Origin: CAZQAA01 sp964591255
Lineage (GTDB): Bacteria; Desulfobacterota; DSM-4660; Desulfatiglandales; Desulfatiglandaceae
Assembly: GCA_964591255.1 (NCBI GenBank)
Contig: CAZQAA010000102.1
Span: forward strand, 1-31,769
Direction: 5' to 3'
Length of the DNA: 31,769 nucleotides
Shown here: positions 8,394 to 17,485 of the stretch, piece by piece
Layout: every line of letters begins with the position of its first letter
Numbering within the stretch: the stretch's first letter is position 1
The notes under the pieces: generated by a model
Database searches by the model: none
Told to the model about the DNA's origin: nothing
The model's input: only the letters and a program-made list of their open reading frames with translations
Program-made: the position numbers and the translations under genes

Positions 8394-9347
8394 ATGATAG
8401 AAGTAAAGAACTTATCCAAGTTTTTTGGTCAAAATCTGGCAGTGGACGATATCTCTTTTACCGTAACCAAGGGAGAGGTCCTCGGGTTCCTGGGACCCAA
8501 TGGCGCGGGCAAGTCAACTACCATGAGAATGATCACCGGCTATCTCTCCCCCACCTCGGGAACTGCAATCATAGGTGGAGATGACATCATCAACGCATCC
8601 CTGTCGGCAAGGAAAAAGATCGGGTATCTGCCTGAAAATGCCCCTGTATATCCTGACATGACGGTCATGGGTTTTTTAGATTTCATAGCGGGAATCCGGG
8701 GTTTTACAGGATCCGAGAAGGTGAAGAGGATTGAGGAGACCATCGAAAGGTGCTTTCTTTCGGATGTCCGGTTTCAGACCATCAATACACTTTCCAAGGG
8801 ATTCAAACAGAGGGTCTGTCTTGCCCAAAGTATAATTCATGACCCCGAATACCTCATTATGGATGAGCCCACAGACGGCCTGGACCCCAACCAGAAACAT
8901 GAGGTAAGAGGCATGATCAGGGATATGGCCAGGGAAAAAACGATCATCCTTTCAACCCATATCTTGGAAGAGGTGGATGCCGTGTGTACCAGGGCCATTA
9001 TTATTTCCGGCGGAAGGATCCTGGTAGATGATACGCCCCGGGCCCTGAAGTCAAGGTCATCTGTCCATGGCGCCGTCCGTGTAACGATCAAGCAGGGTCA
9101 TGGGAGAAACATATCCCTTGATCTGGGTCAGTTGCCGGGTGCCGGGAGATGGGAAGTTTTGAATGAAGATGAGGCGGATATCGTAGTTCGCGTCTATCCT
9201 GAAGAGGCTGATGTCCATTTCGCTGATATGCTCGTTCGGTACTTCCAGGAACAAGATATTAGGATTGAATCGTTATTTGTGGAAGAAGGGCGTCTTGATG
9301 ATGTGTTCAGGAACATAACCACTCTGGGAGAGGCGGGGTCATGCTAA
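8394..9347 (+). CDS. ABC-2 exporter ATP-binding protein (GldA-like)
   Basis: Cytosolic ATPase of an ABC-2 exporter, 317 residues. Walker A is GPNGAGKST (34-42), the signature is LSKGFKQRV (133-141; LSKG is usual in this branch), Walker B is YLIMDEPTDGLDP (153-165) and the switch histidine is H189 (LSTHILEEV). Residues about 225-317 form the extra C-terminal domain common in ABC-2 ATPases. The next gene, a permease, starts inside its last codons. Order and partners (permease, GldG-type protein, DUF4340 protein) match the GldA/GldF/GldG-like cluster found in many non-gliding bacteria, so gliding is not implied. Substrate unknown. Confidence 0.92.
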   Translation: MIEVKNLSKFFGQNLAVDDISFTVTKGEVLGFLGPNGAGKSTTMRMITGYLSPTSGTAIIGGDDIINASLSARKKIGYLPENAPVYPDMTVMGFLDFIAGIRGFTGSEKVKRIEETIERCFLSDVRFQTINTLSKGFKQRVCLAQSIIHDPEYLIMDEPTDGLDPNQKHEVRGMIRDMAREKTIILSTHILEEVDAVCTRAIIISGGRILVDDTPRALKSRSSVHGAVRVTIKQGHGRNISLDLGQLPGAGRWEVLNEDEADIVVRVYPEEADVHFADMLVRYFQEQDIRIESLFVEEGRLDDVFRNITTLGEAGSC

Positions 9348-10093
9348 TGAAAGAATCATTAAGAAATGTGGCAGGAATTGTAAAAAGGGAGCTCTCCAGT
9401 TATTTTGGGTCTCCGGTGGCATATGTCTTTATAGTTATATTCTTGCTATTATCAGGGTTTTTTACTTTTTATGTCAGCCACTTCTATGAAGTGGGGCAGG
9501 CCGATTTAAGGGCATTTTTTGAATGGCATCCCTGGATCTTTCTCTTTTTGGTACCCGCCGTGGCCATGCGATTATGGGCGGATGAACGGCGCTCAGGCAC
9601 AATAGAATTAATCCTGACCCTCCCAATCACTCTCACCCAGGTGATTATGGGAAAATTTCTTGCAGCATGGATTTTTATAGCTATCGCCCTCTTTCTCACA
9701 TTTCCTCTTGTCCTCACTGCCGTTTTTCTTGGAAATCCAGATCTGGGGGTCATTTTTTGTGCCTATTGCGGAAGTCTTTTGATGGCAGGGGCATATCTAA
9801 GCGTGGGGAGTATGACATCAGCCATTACCAGAAATCAGGTGGTGGGATTTATTCTTTCAGTGGTCATCTGCCTCTTTTTTGTGCTAGCGGGATGGCCGCC
9901 GGTTACTGACATACTGTCGGGATGGGCGCCGGGATGGCTTGTTGACACCATATCTGGTTTCAGCTTTGTAACTCATTTTGAATCTATCCAAAGAGGCGTA
10001 CTGGACCTGAGGGACATTGTTTACTATATCTCGGTCATATTTTTTATGCTATTTACAAATGGTGTAATCCTGCAAAATTACAGGGCTGCGTGA
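9341..10093 (+). CDS. ABC-2 type permease (GldF-like)
   Basis: Inner-membrane half of the exporter, 250 residues with six predicted membrane helices: about 24-46, 62-78, 103-130, 135-160, 165-187 and 222-244. The WADERRSGTIELILTLPIT segment after the second helix is characteristic of ABC-2 permeases with an extracytoplasmic substrate. The start at ATG 9341 overlaps the ATPase stop by seven bases; ATG 9347 (TAATG overlap) is an equally possible start and would shorten the protein by two residues. The tight coupling shows the two subunits are made together. Confidence 0.9.
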   Translation: MLMKESLRNVAGIVKRELSSYFGSPVAYVFIVIFLLLSGFFTFYVSHFYEVGQADLRAFFEWHPWIFLFLVPAVAMRLWADERRSGTIELILTLPITLTQVIMGKFLAAWIFIAIALFLTFPLVLTAVFLGNPDLGVIFCAYCGSLLMAGAYLSVGSMTSAITRNQVVGFILSVVICLFFVLAGWPPVTDILSGWAPGWLVDTISGFSFVTHFESIQRGVLDLRDIVYYISVIFFMLFTNGVILQNYRAA

Positions 10094-10106
10094 AGGAGGT
10101 CGGAGC

Positions 10107-11996
10107 ATGGGAAGCACTGGGGGTTATGATCTGAAGAAGATTCTCGTATCCACAACGGGATTGGCCGTGCTCTTCATGATAATTATTCTCATAAATATAA
10201 TTATTTCATATGCTGACATCCGGTGGGACGCCACTGAGGATAAGATATATTCCCTTTCCCAAGGCACAAAAAATATTGTTTCTAATATCGAGGTCCCAAT
10301 TACCGTAAAATTTTTTTTCAGCCGAAGCAACCCCGATGTCCCGGTTAACATGAAGATATATGCCAAGCGGGTCCTTGAGTTTCTGTATGAATACAAACGT
10401 GCGTCCAGGGGAAAAATAAAAGTGGAGAACTATGATCCCAGGGCGGATTCGGATGAGGAAGAATGGGCCCAAAAGTATGGAATTAAAGCAATACAGCTCC
10501 CTTCAGGGACCAAAATATATCTCGGGGCAGTCTTTCTGGCAGCCGACCAGGAGGAGACGATTGAATTTCTGGATCCAAACCGGGAAGAACTCCTAGAGTA
10601 TGATATTACCAGGATTATCCACCGGCTTATGAATCCTGAGCAGAAGGTAATAGGCATTATAAGCCCCTTGCCGGTCTTTGGTTCATCAAACATGTCCCCA
10701 GTCAAGGGGCAATACTCCGAGATGTCACCATGGCTTTTTGTAACTGAGCTCAAAAAGACATACGATGTCAGGAAGATCGATTTTTCGGCAGATAGTATAG
10801 ATCCTGATGTGGATCTCCTTGTCATCATCCACCCCAAAGAGATGAAACCTGAAATGCAGTATGCCGTTGATCAGTATGTGTTGTCCGGTGGCAACGCCAT
10901 TGTATTTGTGGATCCTTTTTGCATTATGGATTCTCAGGGCAACCAACAGTTCATGTCCCCCCAGGGATCTTCTTTGAACAAGCTTTTTGCTGCGTGGGGC
11001 ATATCAATGGACACTGGCAAGGTGGTGGCCGATCTTGATTACCCCACATATATCCGTGCCCGCAACAACATGACCGAGGAGAGTCCTGTAATGCTTACCG
11101 TAAGGGGACAAGCCTTAAACAGATCCGATGTGGTCACTTCCAAGCTGGAAACCATGTTATTTCCTGTAGTCGGTGCTATAACAAAGACTGAAGAGAGTAA
11201 TTATCAATTTGAAACCATGGTGCGGTCCGGAAAAAATTCAGAGCTGATCAGTTCCTTCAAGGCAGGTCTTGGTGCAGCGGCTATCAGGAGAGACTTTGCC
11301 CCTACTCCCGAAGATTATAATTTGGTAGTCCTGGTGAGAGGCAAGTTCAAGACGGCATTTACTGCCGGCCCTCCCAAGGAGAAAGGATCAAAAACCGGGG
11401 CTTCTGGTATATCAAGAAAGGAACATATTGAAGCGGCGGAAAAAAAGTCTACCATTATTATAGTGGCAGATGCAGATATGCTGGCCGACCAGTTCTATGT
11501 CCAGAAAGGAAGGCTGTTGGGCTTTCCCGTTTCCAGGGTTTTTAACGATAATCTCAATTTTTTTTCCAACGCCTGTGAGTTTTTGACCGGGAGTGATGAC
11601 TTGATAAATATCCGGTGCCGGGGTAAATTTGAAAGACCATTTACTACCGTCCTGGAACTTAAGGCGAGGGCACAGGAACGGTGGCTTGCCAAGGAGAAAG
11701 AATTGGTGAGACAGGCGGAGGCCACAAACGAGCGGCTGCGCAAATTGGAACAGCAGAAAGACAGGTCTCAGAGACTGATTGTAAGCCCTGAACAGGAAAA
11801 GGAGATTGCCAAATTCAGGGAAGAGAAGCGCAGGATCAATCGTGAATTGAAACAGGTCAGGAAAAATCTCAGGGCGGATATCGAGAATTTGGGGATTGTG
11901 CTAAAGGGAATAAACATGTTTCTTATGCCCCTTGCGGTTTCAATTGGGGGCATCGGTTTTGCCATTTACAGACGGAAAAGGATGAAGAGAAAATGA
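10107..11996 (+). CDS. GldG-family ABC transporter auxiliary protein
   Basis: A 629-residue membrane-anchored partner of the exporter. An N-terminal helix (about 14-36) is followed by the family hallmark RWDATEDKIYSLSQGTK (39-55) and a large extracytoplasmic domain of the GldG/ABC_transp_aux type. Residues about 515-595 form a long charged coiled coil (for example RREKRRINRELKQVRK-like heptads), then a final membrane helix (about 598-620) and a basic tail. GGAGG precedes ATG 10107, 13 bases after the permease stop. The protein is larger than its DUF4340 neighbour, which begins in an ATGA overlap. Role in the complex is inferred from the conserved gene order. Confidence 0.85.
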   Translation: MGSTGGYDLKKILVSTTGLAVLFMIIILINIIISYADIRWDATEDKIYSLSQGTKNIVSNIEVPITVKFFFSRSNPDVPVNMKIYAKRVLEFLYEYKRASRGKIKVENYDPRADSDEEEWAQKYGIKAIQLPSGTKIYLGAVFLAADQEETIEFLDPNREELLEYDITRIIHRLMNPEQKVIGIISPLPVFGSSNMSPVKGQYSEMSPWLFVTELKKTYDVRKIDFSADSIDPDVDLLVIIHPKEMKPEMQYAVDQYVLSGGNAIVFVDPFCIMDSQGNQQFMSPQGSSLNKLFAAWGISMDTGKVVADLDYPTYIRARNNMTEESPVMLTVRGQALNRSDVVTSKLETMLFPVVGAITKTEESNYQFETMVRSGKNSELISSFKAGLGAAAIRRDFAPTPEDYNLVVLVRGKFKTAFTAGPPKEKGSKTGASGISRKEHIEAAEKKSTIIIVADADMLADQFYVQKGRLLGFPVSRVFNDNLNFFSNACEFLTGSDDLINIRCRGKFERPFTTVLELKARAQERWLAKEKELVRQAEATNERLRKLEQQKDRSQRLIVSPEQEKEIAKFREEKRRINRELKQVRKNLRADIENLGIVLKGINMFLMPLAVSIGGIGFAIYRRKRMKRK

Positions 11997-13138
11997 GGCC
12001 TAAAACCCTAACTGTCCTTCTAATCGTTTTGATGGTAATGGCGGCGGCAACGGTCGCTACCCTATATCTTAATGCCCCTGAAAGGCGTGAGGGAAGACTA
12101 GGTAAATGCCTGTTTGCAGGCCTTCCTGTAAACAATATTGCCCGTATCAATATAGAAGGCCCTCACCATGAAGTTTCTTTGGTCAAGAAAAAAGATCTAT
12201 GGGTAGTGGAGGACAGATTCGATTATCCCGCCGATTTTTCCCTTATAGTCGATCTGGCTCGAAAGTTGAAAGATGTCAATGTGGGACAACAGTTTACAGG
12301 TTCGGAAGACGTACTGGGACGTCTTTGTCTGAAGGATCCTAATGACAAAAATGCTCCTGCAGATGAAAAGGCCATTCGGCTCATAATGAAGGATGAAACA
12401 GGGAAAGAGCTTGCCAGGATATTGTTCGGAAAGAAAAGGACCCCTGCTTCCGGGAGTGTATCCTCACCCGGGCAGTATGTCAGACTCGGAGGAAGCTCCA
12501 TGGTATACCTTATCAACAGCTCTTTTCCATCTTTGAACAAGAAGCAGGCAGAATGGTTAGATCATACACTTACGGATGTGAACAGAGATGATGTGAAAAA
12601 GGTCTTGTGTGTTAGATCAAAAGGGAAGAAAAAAATATTGTTTGGACTTGAGAGACCAAACCGCGGGACGGACTTTAAACTTGTCGGCTTCCATTCCACC
12701 AAGAAGGCAAAAAAGCACATCCTTAACCGGGTGGCAGGGGCGCTTTCCTATCTCCGCATGGAAGATGTGCTGGATCCTTCTGCTGATCCGGCATCCTTAG
12801 GCCTGGATCTTGATACATGCTTAGAATATTACCTGTTTAACGGGATTATCTATCGGGCATATACTTGCAAGAAATGTCCTGAAGCGGACCGGTGCTACCT
12901 GAAATTAGAAGTGGATTATCAGGAACCCCCTTCAGGAGAAGATACAGGAGAAAAAGGAGACAGCAACGAGTCGAACAAGAAAGAAAAAGAAGGAAAAGGA
13001 GATGGCGCCGGGAAGTCTCCTGAAGAGTGGAAACTGGAGGCAAAAAGAATAGATGAAAGATTAAGCCCATGGATTTACGTAATATCAAAGGGAAGGTACG
13101 ATTCTTTTATAATGGACCAGAACAAATTTTTTAAATAA
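11993..13138 (+). CDS. DUF4340 domain protein
   Basis: A 381-residue protein with one N-terminal membrane helix or uncleaved signal (about 5-24) and an extracytoplasmic DUF4340 region with the typical VSLVKKKDLWVVEDRFDYPADF start. ATG 11993 overlaps the previous stop (ATGA). DUF4340 proteins regularly follow GldG-type genes, so it is probably part of the exporter. Two oddities: a CKKCPEADRC motif (C292, C295, C301) and a hydrophilic Lys/Glu/Gly-rich insert at about 312-340, before a conserved-looking C-terminal block (SPWIYVISKGRYDSF). The cysteine set could bind metal or form a disulfide; I cannot tell which. Confidence 0.8.
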   Translation: MRPKTLTVLLIVLMVMAAATVATLYLNAPERREGRLGKCLFAGLPVNNIARINIEGPHHEVSLVKKKDLWVVEDRFDYPADFSLIVDLARKLKDVNVGQQFTGSEDVLGRLCLKDPNDKNAPADEKAIRLIMKDETGKELARILFGKKRTPASGSVSSPGQYVRLGGSSMVYLINSSFPSLNKKQAEWLDHTLTDVNRDDVKKVLCVRSKGKKKILFGLERPNRGTDFKLVGFHSTKKAKKHILNRVAGALSYLRMEDVLDPSADPASLGLDLDTCLEYYLFNGIIYRAYTCKKCPEADRCYLKLEVDYQEPPSGEDTGEKGDSNESNKKEKEGKGDGAGKSPEEWKLEAKRIDERLSPWIYVISKGRYDSFIMDQNKFFK

Positions 13139-13151
13139 AAGGTCGAATATC

Positions 13152-14135
13152 ATGGATATACAGGATGTTACCGAGAGGGTCGAAAAAAACAGCCTGGTCC
13201 TCCGTCAGCTTATAACGGAGGTGGAAAAGGTGATTGTGGGTCAAAAGACCCTGGTAGAAAGACTCCTGATTGGTCTTCTGTGTGAAGGTCATCTCCTGCT
13301 GGAAGGCCTTCCCGGCCTTGCCAAAACCACGGCGGTCAAGACGCTGGCTTCTGCCATAAACACCTCTTTTCAGAGAATACAATTCACTCCCGATCTCCTG
13401 CCTGCCGATATCCTTGGGACACAGATTTACCGTCCTGATAATGGTTCTTTTGAGATAAAAAAGGGCCCAATTTTCAACAATATAATCCTGGCAGACGAGA
13501 TAAACAGGGCGCCGGCAAAGGTCCAGAGCGCCCTTTTGGAGGCAATGCAGGAAAAGCAGGTAACTATCGGCGAAGACACATTCCAGCTTGAAAGGCCATT
13601 TCTGGTGCTTGCCACGCAGAATCCTATCGAACAGGAGGGGACATATCCCCTCCCAGAGGCCCAGATAGACCGCTTCATGCTAAAGATCAGAGTTTCATAT
13701 CCCTCTGCCGCTGATGAAAAGGAGATCATGGAGAGATGTTACGCCAGCACCGCTATAGAGGTCGGGGGGGTGGTTGATGTATCCCGAATAGAATCGGCCA
13801 GGGAGACAATGCATTCAATCCATATGGAAGAAAAAATTCTGGATTATATAGTAAGCCTTGTGAGGGCCACACGTAATCCGGAAGAGTTCGGACTGGATAT
13901 GATAGGTCCCATGATCAGCTACGGGGCGTCTCCAAGGGCATCCATCTGGCTGGGCCTTACCGCCCGGGCCCATGCATTTCTGAGCGGTCGTGGATATGTG
14001 ACTCCTCAGGACGTGAAGTCCATGGCCCCCGATGTCTTAAGACACAGGATCATCTTGAGCTATGAAGCCGAGGCAGAGGGAAAGGATAGCGATGACATAA
14101 TACAGATCTTGCTGGAACGTATTGAGGTCCCGTGA
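13152..14135 (+). CDS. moxR: MoxR-family AAA+ ATPase
   Basis: Cytosolic AAA+ chaperone that works with von Willebrand A domain proteins in protein or cofactor assembly. The 327-residue length is normal. Walker A is GLPGLAKT (52-59), Walker B is IILADEIN (111-118), sensor 1 is N157 in LATQNP, and the IEQEGTYPLPEAQIDRF block (159-175) is the MoxR signature. It begins 13 bases after the DUF4340 gene and is followed one base after its stop by the DUF58 gene. Its VWA partners are probably the BatA and BatB products encoded 4 kb downstream. Confidence 0.95.
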   Translation: MDIQDVTERVEKNSLVLRQLITEVEKVIVGQKTLVERLLIGLLCEGHLLLEGLPGLAKTTAVKTLASAINTSFQRIQFTPDLLPADILGTQIYRPDNGSFEIKKGPIFNNIILADEINRAPAKVQSALLEAMQEKQVTIGEDTFQLERPFLVLATQNPIEQEGTYPLPEAQIDRFMLKIRVSYPSAADEKEIMERCYASTAIEVGGVVDVSRIESARETMHSIHMEEKILDYIVSLVRATRNPEEFGLDMIGPMISYGASPRASIWLGLTARAHAFLSGRGYVTPQDVKSMAPDVLRHRIILSYEAEAEGKDSDDIIQILLERIEVP

Positions 14136-14136
14136 G

Positions 14137-15012
14137 ATGATATCGGCGGAACTGCTCAAAAAGATACAGAAATTCCATTTCAAGACAAGATTTATGGCCA
14201 ATGATCTTTATGCCGGTCAGTATGAAAGTGCGTTCAAGGGGCAGGGGATTGAATTTGCGGAGGTGCGTGAATACCAGCCTGGAGATGACATACGGACAAT
14301 AGACTGGAACGTGTCGGCCCGTTTCGGCCGGCCCTTTGTGAAGGTCTTTCATGAGGAGAGGGAACTGACCGTTATGCTCCTTTTGGATCTTTCGGGGTCT
14401 CACCTTTTCGGTACAAAAGGCAGGTTTAAAAGGGAGCTCTTGGCAGAAGTGGCCGGCATGCTCGCCTTTCTCGCAATCCGTACCAACGATAAGGTGGGAG
14501 GGCTCCTTTTCAGCTCCAGGGTAGAAAGATTTATTCCTCCAAAAAAGGGGGTCTCTCATGTCTGGCGGTTGATCAGGGAAATATTTACCTATGAGCCTCA
14601 GGATTTGAGGACAAACATAGACTCCGCGTTAACATATCTGAACAGGGTGGTGAGGAGACATGCGATTGTCTTTCTTATTTCTGACTGTATGGACACGGGC
14701 TTTGAGACATCCCTCAAACTGACCGCTAATAAACACGATCTTACTGTCATGAAAATATCCGACCCCGCCGAAGACAGACTGCCCGAAGTGGGTCTTTTGC
14801 CTCTAAGGGATCCTGAGACTGGACAGGTGCTATTCGTAAACACCCGGAACAGGCGAATGAGGCAGACATGGCGATCCTATAGAGAAAATCGTAATGCATA
14901 CCTTTCTGATCTGCTTAAAAAGACAGGGGTTGATTTGGTCAAGCTTTCCACGGACGGCGATGTGATAGAACCCCTAACACGCCTTTTTGATATGAGGAGA
15001 AGGCGACTTTAA
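14137..15012 (+). CDS. DUF58 domain protein
   Basis: A 291-residue cytosolic protein of the DUF58 family, the standard partner of MoxR. The family motif EVREYQPGDDIRTIDWNVSAR lies at about 42-62, and a VWA-like fold follows with a MIDAS-type LLDLSGS (82-88). ATG 14137 is chosen because it lies one base after the moxR stop with GAGG 9 bases upstream; an in-frame TTG at 14122 would overlap moxR and has no ribosome site. It has no membrane segment, unlike some longer DUF58 proteins. Confidence 0.92.
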   Translation: MISAELLKKIQKFHFKTRFMANDLYAGQYESAFKGQGIEFAEVREYQPGDDIRTIDWNVSARFGRPFVKVFHEERELTVMLLLDLSGSHLFGTKGRFKRELLAEVAGMLAFLAIRTNDKVGGLLFSSRVERFIPPKKGVSHVWRLIREIFTYEPQDLRTNIDSALTYLNRVVRRHAIVFLISDCMDTGFETSLKLTANKHDLTVMKISDPAEDRLPEVGLLPLRDPETGQVLFVNTRNRRMRQTWRSYRENRNAYLSDLLKKTGVDLVKLSTDGDVIEPLTRLFDMRRRRL

Positions 15013-15022
15013 AAAAGGTAAA

Positions 15023-16015
15023 ATGCATTTTTTATCGGATAAACCGCGAATTCCAGTCTCCATTTTTGTCTCAGTCCTTTATGTTTCCATTTTTCTTTTC
15101 TTTGGCCTCTTTTTTACAGGAGTTCCGGGGGCCGAAGACAAAGACGGTGATAATGAAAAACGGCTATCCGTTTCCTTGAGTCATGAATCAGCCTCTATTG
15201 GGAGCATTGTAACTCTCACACTTGAGTATCGTCTTCCTGAAGGGGCACATCTTCCACAGGAGATCAAGGTCCAAGGGCTTGATGATATGACTGTCGTGGA
15301 TCAAAGGATGGAATCCGGGCGAATAAGGATAAGTATCCTTGTTGACAGGCTGGGAGAATGGAAAACAGATAGGCTTGGATTGGTCTATATTGATGCGGAT
15401 GGCAAAAAACGCATTCTTAAGGCGGATCCTGTGTCGTTGACTGTGATATCCAACCTGGGCAAAAGTCCTGAAAAGGCACGTCTTAGGCCCATACAGGATA
15501 TAATGCCGACAAACCCCGTGTGGCTTGAATATCTCCTTTGGTCATTTGTTGCCCTTTTGATCCTGGTCGCATCATTTTCCCTGATATGGTGGTACAGGAA
15601 AGGAAAGGGAAGGAACGATTCCCGGATAGTTCAGGAGCCGCCGCATATTCTGGCCAAAAAGGAAATAGATATGCTTGTGGCACAACGGCTTTTTGAGAAC
15701 GGCCATATAAAGCCTTTCTACTTTCGCCTCTCCGGGATAATAAGGCGGTATCTTGAGTCATTAAGGGGTTTTCCTGCGGCAGAATTTACTACAGAAGAGA
15801 TAGCACGAGCAATAGACAATGAAAGGGACCGCACTCTCCTGCCCTTGTTGAGACAGGCGGATCTGGTCAAGTTCTCAGATTCCATTCCGACACAAGCCAG
15901 GAAAGATGAGGATGTCAAAGCCGCTATATCTTTTATAGAAGATACGGCCCCAACAGCCGAGCTTTCTTCTGAATCTCAAGATTTGCAATCTTCAACGTCT
16001 TCTGGGACCTGTTAG
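15023..16015 (+). CDS. short BatD-like membrane protein
   Basis: A 330-residue protein with a signal or anchor helix (about 11-34), a periplasmic beta-rich domain (47-145) reminiscent of BatD or oxygen-tolerance proteins, a membrane helix at about 168-192, and a cytosolic helical tail containing NGHIKPFYFRLSGIIRRYLESLRG and FTTEEIARAI. That tail pattern is shared with the C-terminus of the larger BatD encoded at 20974 and with DUF4381-type proteins, which are typical neighbours of MoxR and DUF58 genes. The tail ends in a Ser/Thr/Gln-rich stretch. The gene follows the DUF58 gene by 10 bases. Assignment to an exact family is uncertain. Confidence 0.65.
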   Translation: MHFLSDKPRIPVSIFVSVLYVSIFLFFGLFFTGVPGAEDKDGDNEKRLSVSLSHESASIGSIVTLTLEYRLPEGAHLPQEIKVQGLDDMTVVDQRMESGRIRISILVDRLGEWKTDRLGLVYIDADGKKRILKADPVSLTVISNLGKSPEKARLRPIQDIMPTNPVWLEYLLWSFVALLILVASFSLIWWYRKGKGRNDSRIVQEPPHILAKKEIDMLVAQRLFENGHIKPFYFRLSGIIRRYLESLRGFPAAEFTTEEIARAIDNERDRTLLPLLRQADLVKFSDSIPTQARKDEDVKAAISFIEDTAPTAELSSESQDLQSSTSSGTC

Positions 16016-16062
16016 CTTTTATACGTCTTGCCCCGTTAACCTTTATTCAGGAGGATATCTCA

Positions 16063-17481
16063 ATGAAAACAATATATTGCGTATTTTTTATAATCCTTTT
16101 TCTCACATTAAACGATATCGTAGCGGGGCAAACCGTATTCAAAAGCGATATTAACGATCAGACGGCCGTAGAGGTCACGGTTTATAATAACAATCTCGGC
16201 CTTGTAAAAGATATTCGAAAGATAACACTCCCGGTGGGTAACGGTGAATTGAGATTCATGGACGTTGCTTCCCATATCATGCCGGTAACAGTCCATGTGA
16301 AATCCGGCAATAATCCGGAACTCTTTTCCGTGCTTGAACAGAACTATGAATACGATTTGATGAATGCTGACAGACTGTTGGATAAGTATGTGGGAAAGAA
16401 GGTGAAAATAGTCGACTGGAACAGGTATCAGGACAGGAAAGAGGAGGTGGACGCAATCCTTTTAAGCAATAATAAGGGACAGATATTTAAGATAAATGAC
16501 GAGATATATCTGGGGCATCCGGGTTATAAGGTGCTGCCAGAGATACCGGAAAACCTCATAGCAAAACCGACTCTTTCATGGCTTTATGAAAACAGGGCCA
16601 CCGGGGCCCATGAAATAGAGGTCTCCTATCTAACAAAAAAGATCTCATGGAAAGCAGATTATGTCCTCGTCCTTAATAGAGATGACACGGCTGCTGACCT
16701 GTCCGGCTGGGTGACCCTCGACAACAAAAGTGGTGCCATGTACAAGGATGCCGTGGTCAAACTTGTGGCGGGCCAAGTCCATAGGGTCAAAGAGGAGTAC
16801 GAGAGACTAAGCTACGCCATAGACACAAAGAAGGTGGCCGGCGCTTCCCAGTTCAGGGAACGACCATTTTTCGAATATCATATATATGATCTCCAGAGGA
16901 AGACTACCATAAAGGACAAACAGACAAAACAGATCAGTTTGCTCAAGGCCGGAAATATCGGCATCCATAAAGAGTTTTTGGTGCGCGGAACCAAAGGCGG
17001 TTTTTTTCGAAAACACAGGGGTGTGGATTCAAAACAACCGGTTGCCGTTTACATAAAATTTGACAATTCTGAGGAGAATAACCTGGGAATGCCTCTTCCG
17101 TCAGGGATTATGCGTATATATAAAGAGGATAATGATGAGAGCCTCCAGTTTGTGGGCGAGGATAGAATTGGACATACACCAAGAGACGAAGAGGTGTCCT
17201 TGAAGTTGGGAGAGGCGTTTGATGTAGTGGCGGAGAGGGTCCAAACCGACTATCGTCAGCTTTCTTCCCGGCTGCATGAATCGGAGTGGGAGATCACCTT
17301 GCGCAATCACAAAAAGAAAGATGTGGTTGTGACTATCGAAGAACCCATGCCAGGCAACTGGAAGGTGATAAAAAGCACTCATTCCTATAGAAAAATAGAC
17401 GCCTTTACTATCAGATTTGATGTTTCAGTACCAAGGGATAAGGAAATCAAGGTGAATTACAGGATAAGGGTGGGTATGTAA
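16063..17481 (+). CDS. secreted DUF4139 domain protein
   Basis: A 472-residue exported protein with a signal peptide (1-22, cleavage probably near VAG-QT). The N-terminal part has VEVTVYNNNLGLVKDIRKI, and the C-terminal two thirds match DUF4139: SWKADYVLVLNRDDTAADLSGWVTLDNKSGAMYKDA (positions about 198-233) and a final beta region with EWEITLRNHKKKDVVVTIEEP. A clear CAGGAGG site precedes ATG 16063. DUF4139 proteins are of unknown function, with links to mucoidy and surface phenotypes. Its position inside the MoxR-Bat run suggests it is a client or product of this envelope system, which is inference. Confidence 0.85.
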   Translation: MKTIYCVFFIILFLTLNDIVAGQTVFKSDINDQTAVEVTVYNNNLGLVKDIRKITLPVGNGELRFMDVASHIMPVTVHVKSGNNPELFSVLEQNYEYDLMNADRLLDKYVGKKVKIVDWNRYQDRKEEVDAILLSNNKGQIFKINDEIYLGHPGYKVLPEIPENLIAKPTLSWLYENRATGAHEIEVSYLTKKISWKADYVLVLNRDDTAADLSGWVTLDNKSGAMYKDAVVKLVAGQVHRVKEEYERLSYAIDTKKVAGASQFRERPFFEYHIYDLQRKTTIKDKQTKQISLLKAGNIGIHKEFLVRGTKGGFFRKHRGVDSKQPVAVYIKFDNSEENNLGMPLPSGIMRIYKEDNDESLQFVGEDRIGHTPRDEEVSLKLGEAFDVVAERVQTDYRQLSSRLHESEWEITLRNHKKKDVVVTIEEPMPGNWKVIKSTHSYRKIDAFTIRFDVSVPRDKEIKVNYRIRVGM

Positions 17482-17485
17482 GGTC

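Noticed and set aside
8394..13138. Evidence of gliding motility from GldA/F/G-like genes
   Set aside because: These exporter families are widespread in non-gliding bacteria, and no other gld or spr genes are present.
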